From the NCBI RefSeq assembly GCF_000364625.1, contig NZ_KB822614.1, positions 32,795-96,794 of the forward strand: a DNA stretch of 64,000 nt, read 5' to 3'. A program made the translations under genes and the position numbers. Under the pieces are notes generated by a model. That model did no database searches and had not been told where the DNA came from. It saw nothing but the letters and a program-made list of their open reading frames with translations. This document shows positions 9,000 to 21,052 of the stretch, piece after piece (position 1 is the first letter of the stretch; the number at the start of each line of letters is the position of its first letter). This DNA is from Pseudomonas thermotolerans DSM 14292. GTDB lineage: Bacteria; Pseudomonadota; Gammaproteobacteria; Pseudomonadales; Pseudomonadaceae.

Positions 9000-11831
9000 A
9001 TGCAAGAAAGCGTGATGCAGCGCATGTGGAAAAGCGCCCACCTTTCGGGTGGCAACGCTGCATATGTGGAAGAGCTCTACGAGCTCTACCTGCACGATCC
9101 GAACGCTGTGCCAGAAGAATGGCGGACCTACTTCCAGAAACTGCCCGCCGACGGCAACGTGGCGAACGATGTTTCCCACTCCACCATCCGCGATCACTTC
9201 GTCCTGCTGGCCAAGAACCAGCGTCGTGCCCAGCCCGTCTCCGCCAGTAGCGTCAGCACCGAGCACGAGAAGAAGCAGGTCGAGGTTCTCCGCCTGATCC
9301 AGGCGTTCCGCATGCGTGGCCATCAGGCCGCCCAACTCGACCCCCTCGGCCTCTGGCAGCGTCCTGTGCCGGATGATCTGAGCATCCATCACTACGGCCT
9401 GACCGACGCAGACCTCGACACCACCTTCCGCACCGGTGAACTCTACATCGGCAAGGAGGAGGCGACTCTGCGGGAAATCCACCAGGCCCTGCAAGAGACA
9501 TACTGTCGCACCATCGGTGCCGAGTTCACCCACATCGTCGATTCCGAGCAGCGCAAGTGGTTCCAGCAGCGCTTGGAAAGCGTGCGCGGCCGTCCGGCGT
9601 TCTCTCCTGAGGTGCAGGTCCACGTCCTCGAGCGCCTGACCGCGGCCGAGGGCCTGGAGAAGTACCTGGGGACCAAGTACCCGGGCACCAAGCGCTTCGG
9701 TCTCGAAGGCGGCGAAAGCCTGATCCCGATGCTCGACGAGATCATCCAGCGCAGCGGCTCCTACGGCACCCAGGAGATCGTCATCGGCATGGCCCACCGC
9801 GGCCGTCTGAACGTGCTGGTCAACACTTTCGGCAAGAACCCGCGCGACCTGTTCGACGAGTTCGAGGGCAAGAAGGTCGAGGGTCTGTCCTCCGGTGACG
9901 TGAAGTATCACCAGGGCTTCTCCTCCAACGTCATGACCCGCGGTGGGGAAGTCCACCTGGCGCTGGCCTTCAACCCGTCCCACCTGGAAATCGTTTCCCC
10001 GGTGGTCGAGGGGTCGGTGCGCGCCCGTCAGGACCGCCGCAACGATGCCACCGGCGACAAGGTGGTGCCGATCTCTATCCACGGCGACGCGGCCTTCGCC
10101 GGCCAGGGCGTTGTGATGGAAACCTTCCAGATGTCGCAGACCCGCGGCTACCGGACCGGCGGTACCATCCACATCGTGATCAACAACCAGGTCGGCTTCA
10201 CCACCAGCAACCCGCAGGACTCGCGTTCCACCGAGTACTGCACCGACGTGGCGAAGATGATCCAGGCGCCGATCTTCCACGTGAACGGCGACGACCCGGA
10301 AGCCGTGCTGTTCGTCACCCAGCTGGCCGTCGACTACCGCATGCAGTTCAAGCGTGACGTGGTGATCGACCTGGTCTGCTACCGCCGTCGCGGCCACAAC
10401 GAGGCCGACGAGCCGAGCGGCACCCAGCCGCTGATGTATCAGAAGATCGCCAAGCAGCGCACCACCCGCGAGCTGTACGCCGACCTGCTGATCCAGCGCG
10501 GCACCCTGAGCCAGGCGGACGTCGAGGCCAAGGTCAACGAGTACCGCGACGCTCTGGACAACGGCCTGCACGTGGTGAAGAGCCTGGTCAAGGAGCCGAA
10601 CAAGGCGCTGTTCGTCGACTGGCGTCCCTACCTGGGGCACACCTGGACCGCGCGCCACGATACCCGCTTCGACCTGAAGACTCTGCAGGATCTGGCCGGC
10701 AAGCTGTTGGAAATCCCGGAAGGCTTCGTGCTGCAGCGCCAGGTCGCCAAGGTGATGGAAGACCGCGCCAAGATGACCGCCGGCGGCATGCCGATCAACT
10801 GGGGCTATGCCGAGAACCTGGCCTACGCGACCCTGCTGTTCGAAGGCCACCCGGTGCGCATGACCGGCCAGGACATCGGCCGCGGCACCTTCTCGCATCG
10901 CCATGCCCAGCTGCACAACCAGAAGGACGGCAGTACCTACATTCCGCTGAAGAACCTGTTCCCGGGGCAGCCGAAGTTCGAGCTGTACGACTCCTTCCTC
11001 TCCGAAGAAGCCGTGTTGGCCTTCGAATACGGCTACGCGACCACCACTCCGAACGCGCTGGTGATCTGGGAAGCCCAGTTCGGCGACTTCGCCAACGGCG
11101 CTCAAGTGGTGATCGACCAGTTCATCTCCAGCGGTGAGCACAAGTGGGGGCGTCTGTGCGGCCTGACCATGCTGCTGCCGCACGGCTATGAAGGGCAGGG
11201 CCCGGAACACAGCTCGGCCCGTCTGGAGCGCTATCTGCAGCTGTGCGCCGAGCACAACATGCAGGTTTGCGTGCCGACCACCCCGGCGCAGGTCTACCAC
11301 ATGCTGCGTCGCCAGGTGATCCGCCCGCTGCGCAAACCTCTGGTGGTGCTGTCGCCGAAGTCGCTGCTGCGCCACCCGCTGGCCGTGTCGACCCTGGAGG
11401 ATCTGGCCGAGGGTTCGTTCCAGACCGTCATCGGCGAGATCGATCCGGTCGATCCGAAGAAGGTCGAGCGTCTGATCCTGTGCAGCGGCAAGGTCTACTA
11501 CGACCTGCTGGCCAAGCGCCGTGCCGAGGGGCGCGACGACGTCGCCATCGTGCGCATCGAGCAGCTCTATCCGTTCCCGGAAGAGGACCTCGCCGAAGCG
11601 CTGGCGCCGTACAAGAACCTCAAGCACATCGTCTGGTGTCAGGAAGAGCCGATGAACCAGGGCGCCTGGTACTGCAGCCAGCACCACATGCGGCGTGTCG
11701 CCACCGCGCACAAGAAGGATCTGCTCCTGCAGTACGCCGGTCGCGAGGCTTCGGCGGCGCCGGCTTGCGGTTACCCCTCGATGCACGCGGAGCAGCAGGA
11801 AAAACTCCTGCAGGACGCCTTTACTGTTTAA
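9000..11831 (+). CDS. sucA: 2-oxoglutarate dehydrogenase E1 component
   Basis: A 943-residue thiamine-diphosphate enzyme that decarboxylates 2-oxoglutarate and passes the succinyl group to the lipoyl arm of SucB. The N-terminus has the E1o-specific segment (S-G-G-N-A-A-Y-V-E-E-L-Y). Also visible are M-A-H-R-G-R-L-N-V-L, the thiamine-diphosphate fold G-D-A-A-F-A-G-Q-G ... N-N-Q-V-G-F-T-T, and in the C-terminal half G-Q-D-I-G-R-G-T-F-S-H-R. Length is normal. GAGGGTGA precedes the ATG. It is followed by sucB after 65 bases that contain a hairpin. Confidence 0.98.
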   Translation: MQESVMQRMWKSAHLSGGNAAYVEELYELYLHDPNAVPEEWRTYFQKLPADGNVANDVSHSTIRDHFVLLAKNQRRAQPVSASSVSTEHEKKQVEVLRLIQAFRMRGHQAAQLDPLGLWQRPVPDDLSIHHYGLTDADLDTTFRTGELYIGKEEATLREIHQALQETYCRTIGAEFTHIVDSEQRKWFQQRLESVRGRPAFSPEVQVHVLERLTAAEGLEKYLGTKYPGTKRFGLEGGESLIPMLDEIIQRSGSYGTQEIVIGMAHRGRLNVLVNTFGKNPRDLFDEFEGKKVEGLSSGDVKYHQGFSSNVMTRGGEVHLALAFNPSHLEIVSPVVEGSVRARQDRRNDATGDKVVPISIHGDAAFAGQGVVMETFQMSQTRGYRTGGTIHIVINNQVGFTTSNPQDSRSTEYCTDVAKMIQAPIFHVNGDDPEAVLFVTQLAVDYRMQFKRDVVIDLVCYRRRGHNEADEPSGTQPLMYQKIAKQRTTRELYADLLIQRGTLSQADVEAKVNEYRDALDNGLHVVKSLVKEPNKALFVDWRPYLGHTWTARHDTRFDLKTLQDLAGKLLEIPEGFVLQRQVAKVMEDRAKMTAGGMPINWGYAENLAYATLLFEGHPVRMTGQDIGRGTFSHRHAQLHNQKDGSTYIPLKNLFPGQPKFELYDSFLSEEAVLAFEYGYATTTPNALVIWEAQFGDFANGAQVVIDQFISSGEHKWGRLCGLTMLLPHGYEGQGPEHSSARLERYLQLCAEHNMQVCVPTTPAQVYHMLRRQVIRPLRKPLVVLSPKSLLRHPLAVSTLEDLAEGSFQTVIGEIDPVDPKKVERLILCSGKVYYDLLAKRRAEGRDDVAIVRIEQLYPFPEEDLAEALAPYKNLKHIVWCQEEPMNQGAWYCSQHHMRRVATAHKKDLLLQYAGREASAAPACGYPSMHAEQQEKLLQDAFTV

Positions 11832-11842
11832 CGCCTTCACTT

Positions 11843-11866
11843 GGGGGAGGGCAGGTGCCGTCCCCC
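11843..11866 (+). other. Hairpin in sucA-sucB gap
   Basis: GGGGGA pairs with TCCCCC, with an inner GGC/GCC around an AGGT loop. There is no T-run. It is one of a series of intercistronic hairpins in this array. Confidence 0.5.
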
Positions 11867-11896
11867 GGTCAGAACCGAATTTAAGGAACCCACATA

Positions 11897-14639
<2,743 letters not shown>

Positions 14640-14865
14640 AAGAAGCCGCCGTGGCGCGGCGCCGACGGCGGGCCCTGTGGCCCGCCCGTGACTACCGTCC
14701 ACGAGCGACTCGACATAAAGAAGAAAACCACGGCGGGGTGCCCGTCGTGGGCCGGTTGGCCCACCGCGGAAAGTCCGCCGGACTGCGCTCAGCAGTCACA
14801 GGTGGCGCGGCATTCCCAATGCAGCGTCGAAATGCGCAATACCTAAACGAAGACGGTAGACAAGC
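14640..14865 (+). other. Structured lpdG-sucC gap
   Basis: A 226-base gap without a gene. It contains several potential stem-loops: GGCGGGCC/GGCCCGCC around a CTGT loop (14667-14686), TGGGCC/GGCCCA around GGTT (14748-14763), and AGTCC/GGACT around a three-base loop (14772-14784). None has a clear T-run. It may be a structured leader or processing region that sets sucCD expression apart from the upstream genes; that is inference. Confidence 0.45.
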
Positions 14866-16032
14866 ATGAATCTCCACGAGTATCAGGGTAAGCAGCTGTT
14901 CGCTGAATACGGCCTGCCCGTATCCAAGGGCTTTGCCGTGGACACCCCGGAAGAAGCAGCGGAAGCCTGCGACAAGATCGGCGGCAGCGAATGGGTCGTG
15001 AAGGCCCAGGTCCACGCCGGTGGCCGCGGCAAGGCGGGCGGCGTGAAGCTGGTCAAGAGCCGGGAAGAGGCCAAGGCCTTTGCCGCCAACTGGCTGGGCA
15101 AGCGCCTGGTGACCTACCAGACCGACGCCAACGGCCAGCCGGTCAGCAAGATCCTGGTGGAGGCCTGCACCGACATCGACAAGGAGCTGTACCTCGGCGC
15201 CGTGGTCGACCGCTCCAGCCGTCGCATCGTGTTCATGGCATCCACCGAGGGCGGCGTGGAGATCGAGAAGGTCGCTCACGAAACCCCCGAGAAGATTCTC
15301 AAGGCCACCATCGACCCGCTGGTCGGCGCCCAGCCGTTCCAGGGCCGCGAGCTGGCCTTCAAGCTGGGCCTGAAGGGCGACCAGGTGAAGCAGTTCGTGC
15401 ACATCTTCACCGGCCTGGCCAAGCTGTTCCAGGACTATGACCTGGCGCTGCTCGAGATCAACCCGCTGGTGATCAAGAAGGACGGCAACCTGCACTGCCT
15501 GGATGCCAAGATCAACATCGACGGCAACGCCCTGTACCGTCAGCCCAAGCTGCGCGCCATGCACGACCCGTCCCAGGACGACCCGCGCGAAGCCCACGCC
15601 CAGAAGTGGGAGCTGAACTACGTGGCGCTGGACGGCAACATCGGTTGCATGGTCAACGGTGCCGGCCTGGCCATGGGCACCATGGACATCGTCAACCTGC
15701 ACGGCGGCAAGCCGGCCAACTTCCTCGACGTGGGCGGCGGCGCTACCAAGGAGCGTGTGACCGAAGCGTTCAAGATCATCCTCTCCGACAGCAACGTTAA
15801 GGCCGTTCTGGTGAACATCTTCGGCGGCATCGTCCGCTGCGACATGATCGCCGAAGGCATCATCGGCGCTGTTAAGGAAGTCGGCGTCAAGGTGCCGGTG
15901 GTGGTCCGTCTGGAAGGCAACAACGCCGACCTGGGCGCCAAGGTCCTGGCCGAAAGTGGTCTGAACATCATCGCGGCGACCAGCCTGACCGACGCTGCCC
16001 AGCAGGTCGTCAAGGCCGCGGAGGGCAAGTAA
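14866..16032 (+). CDS. sucC: Succinyl-CoA synthetase (ADP-forming) beta subunit
   Basis: A 388-residue subunit with an N-terminal ATP-grasp domain ([22 protein letters not shown] near residue 46) and a C-terminal flavodoxin-like domain with [12 protein letters not shown]. With SucD it converts succinyl-CoA to succinate with substrate-level phosphorylation. Its stop codon overlaps the sucD start by one base (TAATG), so the two subunits are translationally coupled. Confidence 0.98.
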   Translation: MNLHEYQGKQLFAEYGLPVSKGFAVDTPEEAAEACDKIGGSEWVVKAQVHAGGRGKAGGVKLVKSREEAKAFAANWLGKRLVTYQTDANGQPVSKILVEACTDIDKELYLGAVVDRSSRRIVFMASTEGGVEIEKVAHETPEKILKATIDPLVGAQPFQGRELAFKLGLKGDQVKQFVHIFTGLAKLFQDYDLALLEINPLVIKKDGNLHCLDAKINIDGNALYRQPKLRAMHDPSQDDPREAHAQKWELNYVALDGNIGCMVNGAGLAMGTMDIVNLHGGKPANFLDVGGGATKERVTEAFKIILSDSNVKAVLVNIFGGIVRCDMIAEGIIGAVKEVGVKVPVVVRLEGNNADLGAKVLAESGLNIIAATSLTDAAQQVVKAAEGK

Positions 16033-16919
16033 TGAGCATCCTGATCAACAAAGACACCAAGGTCATCTGCCAGGGCTTCACCGGTTCCCAGGGCACCTTC
16101 CACAGCGAACAGGCCATCGCCTACGGCACCAAGATGGTTGGCGGCGTGACTCCCGGCAAGGGCGGCACCACCCATCTGGGCCTGCCGGTGTTCGACACCG
16201 TCAAGGAAGCCGTCGAAGCCACCGGCGCCGATGCTTCGGTGATCTACGTACCGGCTCCGTTCTGCAAGGATTCCATCCTGGAAGCGGCGTTCGGCGGCAT
16301 CAAGCTGATCGTCTGCATCACCGAGGGCATCCCGACCCTCGACATGCTAGAAGCCAAGATCAAGTGCGACGAGCTGGGTGTACGCCTGATCGGCCCGAAC
16401 TGCCCGGGCGTGATCACTCCCGGCGAATGCAAGATCGGCATCATGCCCGGTCACATCCATCTGCCGGGCAAGGTCGGCATCGTGTCGCGTTCCGGCACCC
16501 TGACCTACGAAGCCGTGAAGCAGACCACCGACGCTGGCTTCGGCCAGTCCACCTGCGTGGGTATCGGTGGCGACCCGATCCCGGGCTCCAACTTCATCGA
16601 CATCCTCAAGCTGTTCCAGGAAGACCCGGCTACCGAAGCCATCGTGATGATCGGCGAGATCGGTGGCAGCGCCGAGGAAGAGGCTGCGGCCTTCATCAAG
16701 GCCAACGTGACCAAGCCGGTGGTGTCCTACATCGCTGGCGTCACCGCCCCGCCCGGCAAGCGCATGGGCCACGCCGGTGCGATCATCTCCGGTGGCAAGG
16801 GGACTGCGGACGAGAAGTTCGCCGCCCTGCAGGACGCCGGCGTGAAGACCGTGCGCTCCCTGGCCGACATCGGCAAGGCGCTGGCCGAAGTTACCGGCTG
16901 GCAAGTCAAGAACGCCTGA
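16032..16919 (+). CDS. sucD: Succinyl-CoA synthetase alpha subunit
   Basis: A 295-residue CoA-binding subunit. It shows the CoA site [10 protein letters not shown] and T-P-G-K-G-G near the N-terminus. The phosphohistidine lies in G-H-A-G-A-I-I near residue 246. It is translationally coupled to sucC and is the last gene of the array, followed within 25 bases by a strong terminator. Confidence 0.98.
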   Translation: MSILINKDTKVICQGFTGSQGTFHSEQAIAYGTKMVGGVTPGKGGTTHLGLPVFDTVKEAVEATGADASVIYVPAPFCKDSILEAAFGGIKLIVCITEGIPTLDMLEAKIKCDELGVRLIGPNCPGVITPGECKIGIMPGHIHLPGKVGIVSRSGTLTYEAVKQTTDAGFGQSTCVGIGGDPIPGSNFIDILKLFQEDPATEAIVMIGEIGGSAEEEAAAFIKANVTKPVVSYIAGVTAPPGKRMGHAGAIISGGKGTADEKFAALQDAGVKTVRSLADIGKALAEVTGWQVKNA

Positions 16920-16940
16920 GGCGGCTTGATGTAAGAAACC

Positions 16941-16970
16941 ACGAAGGCCACCCCCAGGGGTGGCCTTCGT
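16941..16970 (+). terminator. Intrinsic terminator after sucD
   Basis: A long stem, ACGAAGGCCACCC paired with GGGTGGCCTTCGT around a CCAG loop, then CTTCCT. It closes the TCA-cycle array. Confidence 0.88.
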
Positions 16971-17259
16971 CTTCCTGCGCAACGGTTCGCTGACCACCGA
17001 CCTGCGGTCGGGCCATTCATGGGCGGGGTAGGGTGGGCTTGCGTTTAGGCGACACAACCTTGCCGTTATCGGACAGACGGACTGCCGTCAGTGTTGCGTG
17101 ACCTGCGCGTTTGGTTACTCTGCCCGAATTTCGCGTCGAAACCTCAAAAGGGTGGGTACGCGCTTTCAGAGATTCGCTCCACACGAGCGGTCGACGTTTT
17201 TCCCCAACCCACAGGGAAATTCCAACCTCAATGTCCTTCTGCAAGCGGTATTCCCCTCT
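16971..17259 (+). other. Leader/promoter region of braB
   Basis: A 289-base stretch without a supported gene. It contains a GACGG/CCGTC hairpin (17076-17089). An in-frame upstream extension of the braB reading frame (from 17098) has no matching family N-terminus, so it was not used. No clear -35/-10 pair was chosen. Confidence 0.4.
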
Positions 17260-18573
17260 ATGACTCGTTTGAAAAGCCTGGACCTGCTGGCTCTGGGGTT
17301 CATGACCTTTGCCCTCTTCCTGGGGGCGGGCAACATCATCTTCCCGCCCAGCGCCGGTATGGCCGCGGGCGACAATCTTGGCCAGGCGGCCTTCGGCTTC
17401 CTGCTTACCGGCGTCGGCCTGCCTCTGCTCACCGTGGTGGCCTTGGCCCGGGTCGGCGGCGGCATGCCGGCGCTCACCGCGCCGATCGGCAAGGTTGCCG
17501 GCATCGTCCTGGCGGTGGCGGTCTACCTGGCCATCGGTCCGCTGTTCGCCACCCCGCGCACCGCCGTGGTGTCCTTCGAGATCGGCATAGTGCCCTTCAC
17601 TGGCCAGGACCCGCTGGTGATGTTCATCTACACCCTGGTCTATTTCGCCGCGGTGCTGTTTCTGGTGCTCAATCCCGGCCGCCTGCTCGACCGGGTCGGC
17701 AAGGTGATCACCCCGGTACTCATCGCCGCGCTTCTGGTGCTCGGTTTCGCCGCGCTGTTCGCCCCGGCCGGCGAGATCGGTGCGGCGGTCGGCGACTACC
17801 AGGCCGACCCTCTGACCCAGGGCTTCCTGCAGGGCTATCTGACCATGGATGCGCTAGGTGCGCTGGTGTTCGGCATCGTGATCGCCGCCGCGATTCGTGA
17901 CCGTGGCGTGACGGAGCCGGGCCTGATCACCCGTTACTCGGTGATCGCCGGGATCATCGCCGCCATTGGCCTGTCGCTGGTCTACCTGTCGCTGTTCTAC
18001 CTCGGCGCCACCAGCCAGGAGCTGGCCGCCGGGGCGCAGAACGGCGGGCAGATACTCACCATCTACGTACAGCACACCTTCGGTAGCGTCGGCCTGGTGC
18101 TGCTGGCCATCGTCATCACCCTGGCCTGCCTGACCACCGGCGTGGGGTTGATGGCGGCCTGCGGCGAGTTCTTCAGCGCGTTGCTGAACGTCTCCTACAA
18201 GAGCGTGGTGATCGTCCTGACCCTGTTCAGTATGGCGGTGGCCAACCAGGGCCTGACCCAGCTGATCGCCGTCTCGGTTCCGGTGCTGGTCGGCCTCTAT
18301 CCGCTAGCCATCGTGCTGGTGGCGCTGAGCCTGGCGGACCGCCTGTGGGTGTCCACGCCGCGGATCTTCGTCCCAGTGATGGCGGTGACCCTAGTGTTCG
18401 GTATCGCCGATGGCCTCTCCGCCGCCGGCTTCTCGCAACTGGTGCCGGAAGCCTTCGGTCGTCTGCCGCTGGCCGGCCAGAGCCTCGGCTGGCTGGTGCC
18501 GGTGCTGCTGACGCTGGGCGTGGCTGCGATGGTCGATCGCGCCCTGGGTAAGCCCCAGGCTCGTCTGGTCTGA
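17260..18573 (+). CDS. braB: Branched-chain amino acid carrier, BrnQ/BraB family (LIVCS)
   Basis: A 437-residue cation-coupled transporter for leucine, isoleucine and valine in the inner membrane. It has about twelve hydrophobic helices and the family signature at the N-terminus (G-A-G-N-I-I-F-P-P near residue 25). The ATG at 17260 gives the usual family N-terminus; its ribosome binding site (AAGCGG) is weak. In P. aeruginosa the carrier encoded directly downstream of sucD is BraB, so position supports the symbol over the paralogue BraZ. Confidence 0.9.
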   Translation: MTRLKSLDLLALGFMTFALFLGAGNIIFPPSAGMAAGDNLGQAAFGFLLTGVGLPLLTVVALARVGGGMPALTAPIGKVAGIVLAVAVYLAIGPLFATPRTAVVSFEIGIVPFTGQDPLVMFIYTLVYFAAVLFLVLNPGRLLDRVGKVITPVLIAALLVLGFAALFAPAGEIGAAVGDYQADPLTQGFLQGYLTMDALGALVFGIVIAAAIRDRGVTEPGLITRYSVIAGIIAAIGLSLVYLSLFYLGATSQELAAGAQNGGQILTIYVQHTFGSVGLVLLAIVITLACLTTGVGLMAACGEFFSALLNVSYKSVVIVLTLFSMAVANQGLTQLIAVSVPVLVGLYPLAIVLVALSLADRLWVSTPRIFVPVMAVTLVFGIADGLSAAGFSQLVPEAFGRLPLAGQSLGWLVPVLLTLGVAAMVDRALGKPQARLV

Positions 18574-18623
18574 GTCATGGCCTTTTGCCTGGCGGCTGCC
18601 TACGTGGTGGCGGCCAGGCCAGC

Positions 18624-18656
18624 ACACCCTGGGCGGGGGTTCCCTGCGCAGGGTGT
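18624..18656 (+). other. Hairpin downstream of braB
   Basis: ACACCCTG pairs with CAGGGTGT across a 17-base loop. A T-rich tail is absent apart from CGCGTTTT. It is a possible weak or factor-dependent terminator. Confidence 0.4.
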
Positions 18657-18735
18657 CGCGTTTTCAGGGGAGGAAAACGTGCCGGTCGAACGGTGGTGAC
18701 CGCAGCGCTCATACGGCCTTCATAGAGCTGCTGGC

Positions 18736-18741
18736 TATAAT
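18736..18741 (+). promoter_or_regulatory. Consensus -10 box before DUF599 gene
   Basis: A perfect TATAAT 27 bases before the ATG. No good -35 box stands 16-18 bases upstream, so the promoter call is tentative. Confidence 0.4.
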
Positions 18742-18767
18742 CGCCTGGATCTTTGCAAGGAGTGGGT

Positions 18768-19496
18768 ATGATCGCGTTTGACGAGAATCTTCTGGCAGCG
18801 CTGTGGTTCTTGGCCTGGTGGCTCGGCTATACCCGCTACGCGATCTGGAAGGGCCGGGACACCCCCTGTCTGGCCAGCGTCCTGCACCTCTACCGCGAGG
18901 ACTGGATGCGCCGCCTGATGCTGCGTGACAACCGCATCGCCGACGCCAACGTGATCGGCAACCTGGAGCGTAACGCTTCCTTCTTCGCCTCCAGCACCCT
19001 GATCATTCTCGCCGGCATCCTGACCCTGCTGGGCGCCTCGGAGCGTGCGGTGTCGCTGCTCGCCGACCTACCGTTCGTGCAGCCGGCCTCGCGCAGCCTC
19101 TCGGAGATCAAGCTGCTCTGTCTGGCGGTGGTGTTCGTCTATGCCTTCTTCACCTTCAGCTGGTGCATGCGCCAGTACAACTTCGCCGCGGTGCTGGTGG
19201 GTTCGGCGCCGATGATCGGCGAGCGCCACGTCACCGAGCAGGAACGCCGGGCCTTCGCCGAGCGCGCTGCGCGGGTCATCTCGATGGCTGCCAACCAGTT
19301 CAACCTGGGCCTGCGCTCCTACTATTTCGGCATGGCGATCCTCGCCTGGTTCATCAGCCCCTGGCTGTTCATGCTGGCCACCACCGGGGTGGTGCTGGTG
19401 CTCTACCGCCGCGAGTTTCATTCCGCGGTACTGGAGGTGATGGTCTATTCGCCTACGACACAGGCCGAGCCGGCTCGCGAGAAAGTCGAGAACTAG
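18768..19496 (+). CDS. DUF599 inner-membrane protein
   Basis: A 242-residue protein with four hydrophobic helices (about residues 8-22, 68-85, 115-135 and 190-215). A conserved soluble stretch includes W-M-R-R-L-M-L-R-D-N-R-I-A-D-A-N and N-L-E-R-N-A-S-F-F. These match what I recall of the DUF599 family, whose function is unknown. The start ATG at 18768 follows AAGGAG by 6 bases. It sits alone between braB and a terminator. Confidence 0.8.
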   Translation: MIAFDENLLAALWFLAWWLGYTRYAIWKGRDTPCLASVLHLYREDWMRRLMLRDNRIADANVIGNLERNASFFASSTLIILAGILTLLGASERAVSLLADLPFVQPASRSLSEIKLLCLAVVFVYAFFTFSWCMRQYNFAAVLVGSAPMIGERHVTEQERRAFAERAARVISMAANQFNLGLRSYYFGMAILAWFISPWLFMLATTGVVLVLYRREFHSAVLEVMVYSPTTQAEPAREKVEN

Positions 19497-19593
19497 CAGC
19501 GTCGCCCGGGGATGGCGCGCGGGGCACCCGGTAGTTCTTGGGCTGTAGGAACACCCTGCCGTTTACGGGATAGGGGCGGGGGAGATGGAAAGT

Positions 19594-19619
19594 ACAAGGC
19601 CCGCGCTGGCGGGCCTTGT
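19594..19619. terminator. Terminator between DUF599 gene and small lipoprotein gene
   Basis: ACAAGGCCCGC, loop GCTG, GCGGGCCTTGT: a perfect 11-bp stem followed by CTTGTCCTT on the plus strand. It lies between two convergent genes and may serve both. Confidence 0.8.
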
Positions 19620-19642
19620 CTTGTCCTTGGAGAGCGGCAGGA

Positions 19643-19945
19643 TCACTCTTTTTGCATGGCCTCCTGGGCGTCCTGAACGGCCTCCCGGGTCGCGTCGGCG
19701 GCGTCGGAGGCCTTCTCGCGGATGGCCTGGCCAGTTTCTTCGGCCTTCTGCGAAAGGCTCGAGCCGGCTTCCTGGGCTTTTTCCTGGATGGCTTCGCCAG
19801 CCTCACGGGCGGCGTCGCCGGCGGATTCGATGGCTTGCGAGGCGGATTCCTTGGCGGATTCCATCTTCTCTTCCGGGCTCTTCTCGCAGGCGGCGAGGCC
19901 CAGGCCGGCAGTCAGAATCAGGGCATAGCTGAGGGATTTGCGCAT
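19643..19945 (-). CDS. Small alpha-helical lipoprotein with LEA-like repeats
   Basis: A 100-residue protein. Its signal peptide ends in the lipobox L-A-A-C (Cys near residue 20), so it should be lipid-anchored; the +2 residue is Glu, which does not match the Asp inner-membrane signal. The mature part is almost wholly Ala, Glu, Lys, Gln and Ser in imperfect 11-residue helical repeats (for example E-A-I-Q-E-K-A-Q-E-A-G and Q-A-I-R-E-K-A-S-D-A-A). This resembles group-3 LEA or apolipoprotein-type amphipathic helices. A role in envelope stress or desiccation is only an analogy. It converges on the DUF599 gene. Confidence 0.8.
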   Translation of the reverse strand: MRKSLSYALILTAGLGLAACEKSPEEKMESAKESASQAIESAGDAAREAGEAIQEKAQEAGSSLSQKAEETGQAIREKASDAADATREAVQDAQEAMQKE

Positions 19946-20108
19946 CTATCACTCTCCGGTGGTAACGATCCAAATGGTGTTCGTTGGAGCGGCACGTCGG
20001 AGGGAAGTTCCGAAAAAAGCGTGACCGTGCGGAGCCTGCCGGTGCCGGTTTCGACTCCGACAGGTATCATGCGCAGTCTCTCGCAACCCACCAGTTAGGG
20101 AAAAGCTC

Positions 20109-20570
20109 ATGAGCGACAACGCCATCGCCGAACGAGCGCAGCGCTTTCTTGTCGCCCTGCGGCACTGCCAGGTGCTCGGCCTGAGCGTGCACCACGCCGA
20201 CGCCGGTGGCCTGACCCTGCGCCTGCCGTACAGCGCGCAGATCGTCGGCAATCCGGAGAGCGGGGTGATCCACGGCGGCGCCATCACCACCCTCATGGAC
20301 ACCACCTGCGGCATCTCCACGGTCTGCGTGCTGCCGGACTTCGAAGTCTGCCCGACCCTGGACCTGCGCATCGACTACATGCACCCGGCCGAGCCGCACA
20401 AGGACGTCTACGGCTTCGCCGAGTGCTACCGGGTGACCCCCAACGTGATCTTCACCCGCGGCTATGCCTACCAGGATGATCCAGCGCAGCCGATCGCCCA
20501 CGTGGTCGGCACCTTCATGCGCATGGGCAAGCCGGGCGCCCAGCTGAGCGGCAAGGGAGGCGCGCAATGA
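20109..20570 (+). CDS. PaaI-family hot-dog thioesterase 1
   Basis: A 153-residue single hot-dog domain. The family signature region is I-H-G-G-A-I-T-T-L-M-D-T-T-C-G near residue 55, where the Asp acts as general base or orients water in PaaI-type acyl-CoA thioesterases. The ATG at 20109 follows AGGGAAAAG. Its stop overlaps the next start (ATGA), so the two thioesterases are made as a coupled pair. The acyl-CoA substrate is not predictable. Confidence 0.88.
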   Translation: MSDNAIAERAQRFLVALRHCQVLGLSVHHADAGGLTLRLPYSAQIVGNPESGVIHGGAITTLMDTTCGISTVCVLPDFEVCPTLDLRIDYMHPAEPHKDVYGFAECYRVTPNVIFTRGYAYQDDPAQPIAHVVGTFMRMGKPGAQLSGKGGAQ

Positions 20571-21010
20571 ACGTGGATCTCAACAAGCTGGTGGCCGAGG
20601 CCCACGCGAAGAACGACTACGACGCGCTGCTCAGCCTGACACCCTATGCCCGGCTGATCGGCATCGAGTGCCTGCGCCTCGGCGACGACATGGTGTTCCG
20701 TCTGCCGGCCAACCGCGACAACATCGGCAACCCCATGCTCCCGGCGCTGCACGGCGGGGTGATCGCCGGCTTCATGGAGCATGCGGCGATGCTCCACCTG
20801 CTGATGTTCATGGGTATCCCGCATTTGCCGAAAATCATCGACTTCTCGATAGATTACCTGCGAGCCGGCCATTATCGTGACACCTATGCCCAGTGCCAGG
20901 TCTGGCGTCAGGGCCGGCGGGTCGCCAACGTGGCGATCACCGCCTGGCAGACCAACCAGACCGAGCCCATAGCCACGGCCCGCGCCCACTTCAAGGTCGA
21001 CGAACCCTGA
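20567..21010 (+). CDS. PaaI-family hot-dog thioesterase 2
   Basis: A 147-residue paralogue of the preceding gene with L-H-G-G-V-I-A-G-F-M-E-H-A-A near residue 60. It carries Glu where the upstream copy has Asp, so the two copies may differ in mechanism or chain length. The four-base ATGA overlap suggests a heteromeric enzyme or a coordinated pair. It is in the same orientation as the following membrane protein, 42 bases away. Confidence 0.85.
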   Translation: MNVDLNKLVAEAHAKNDYDALLSLTPYARLIGIECLRLGDDMVFRLPANRDNIGNPMLPALHGGVIAGFMEHAAMLHLLMFMGIPHLPKIIDFSIDYLRAGHYRDTYAQCQVWRQGRRVANVAITAWQTNQTEPIATARAHFKVDEP

Positions 21011-21052
21011 GGAAGCGCCTGGAGCGGCGCTTCGTGCGAAGAAGGATGTTCC

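Noticed and set aside
8670..11840. 1056-codon open frame on the minus strand opposite sucA
   Set aside because: A shadow frame in GC-rich coding DNA. It has no ribosome binding site or family motif, and the plus strand encodes SucA with full-length homology.
17098..17259. Upstream start for braB
   Set aside because: It would add 54 residues with no family counterpart and a non-membrane sequence; the ATG at 17260 gives the standard BrnQ N-terminus.
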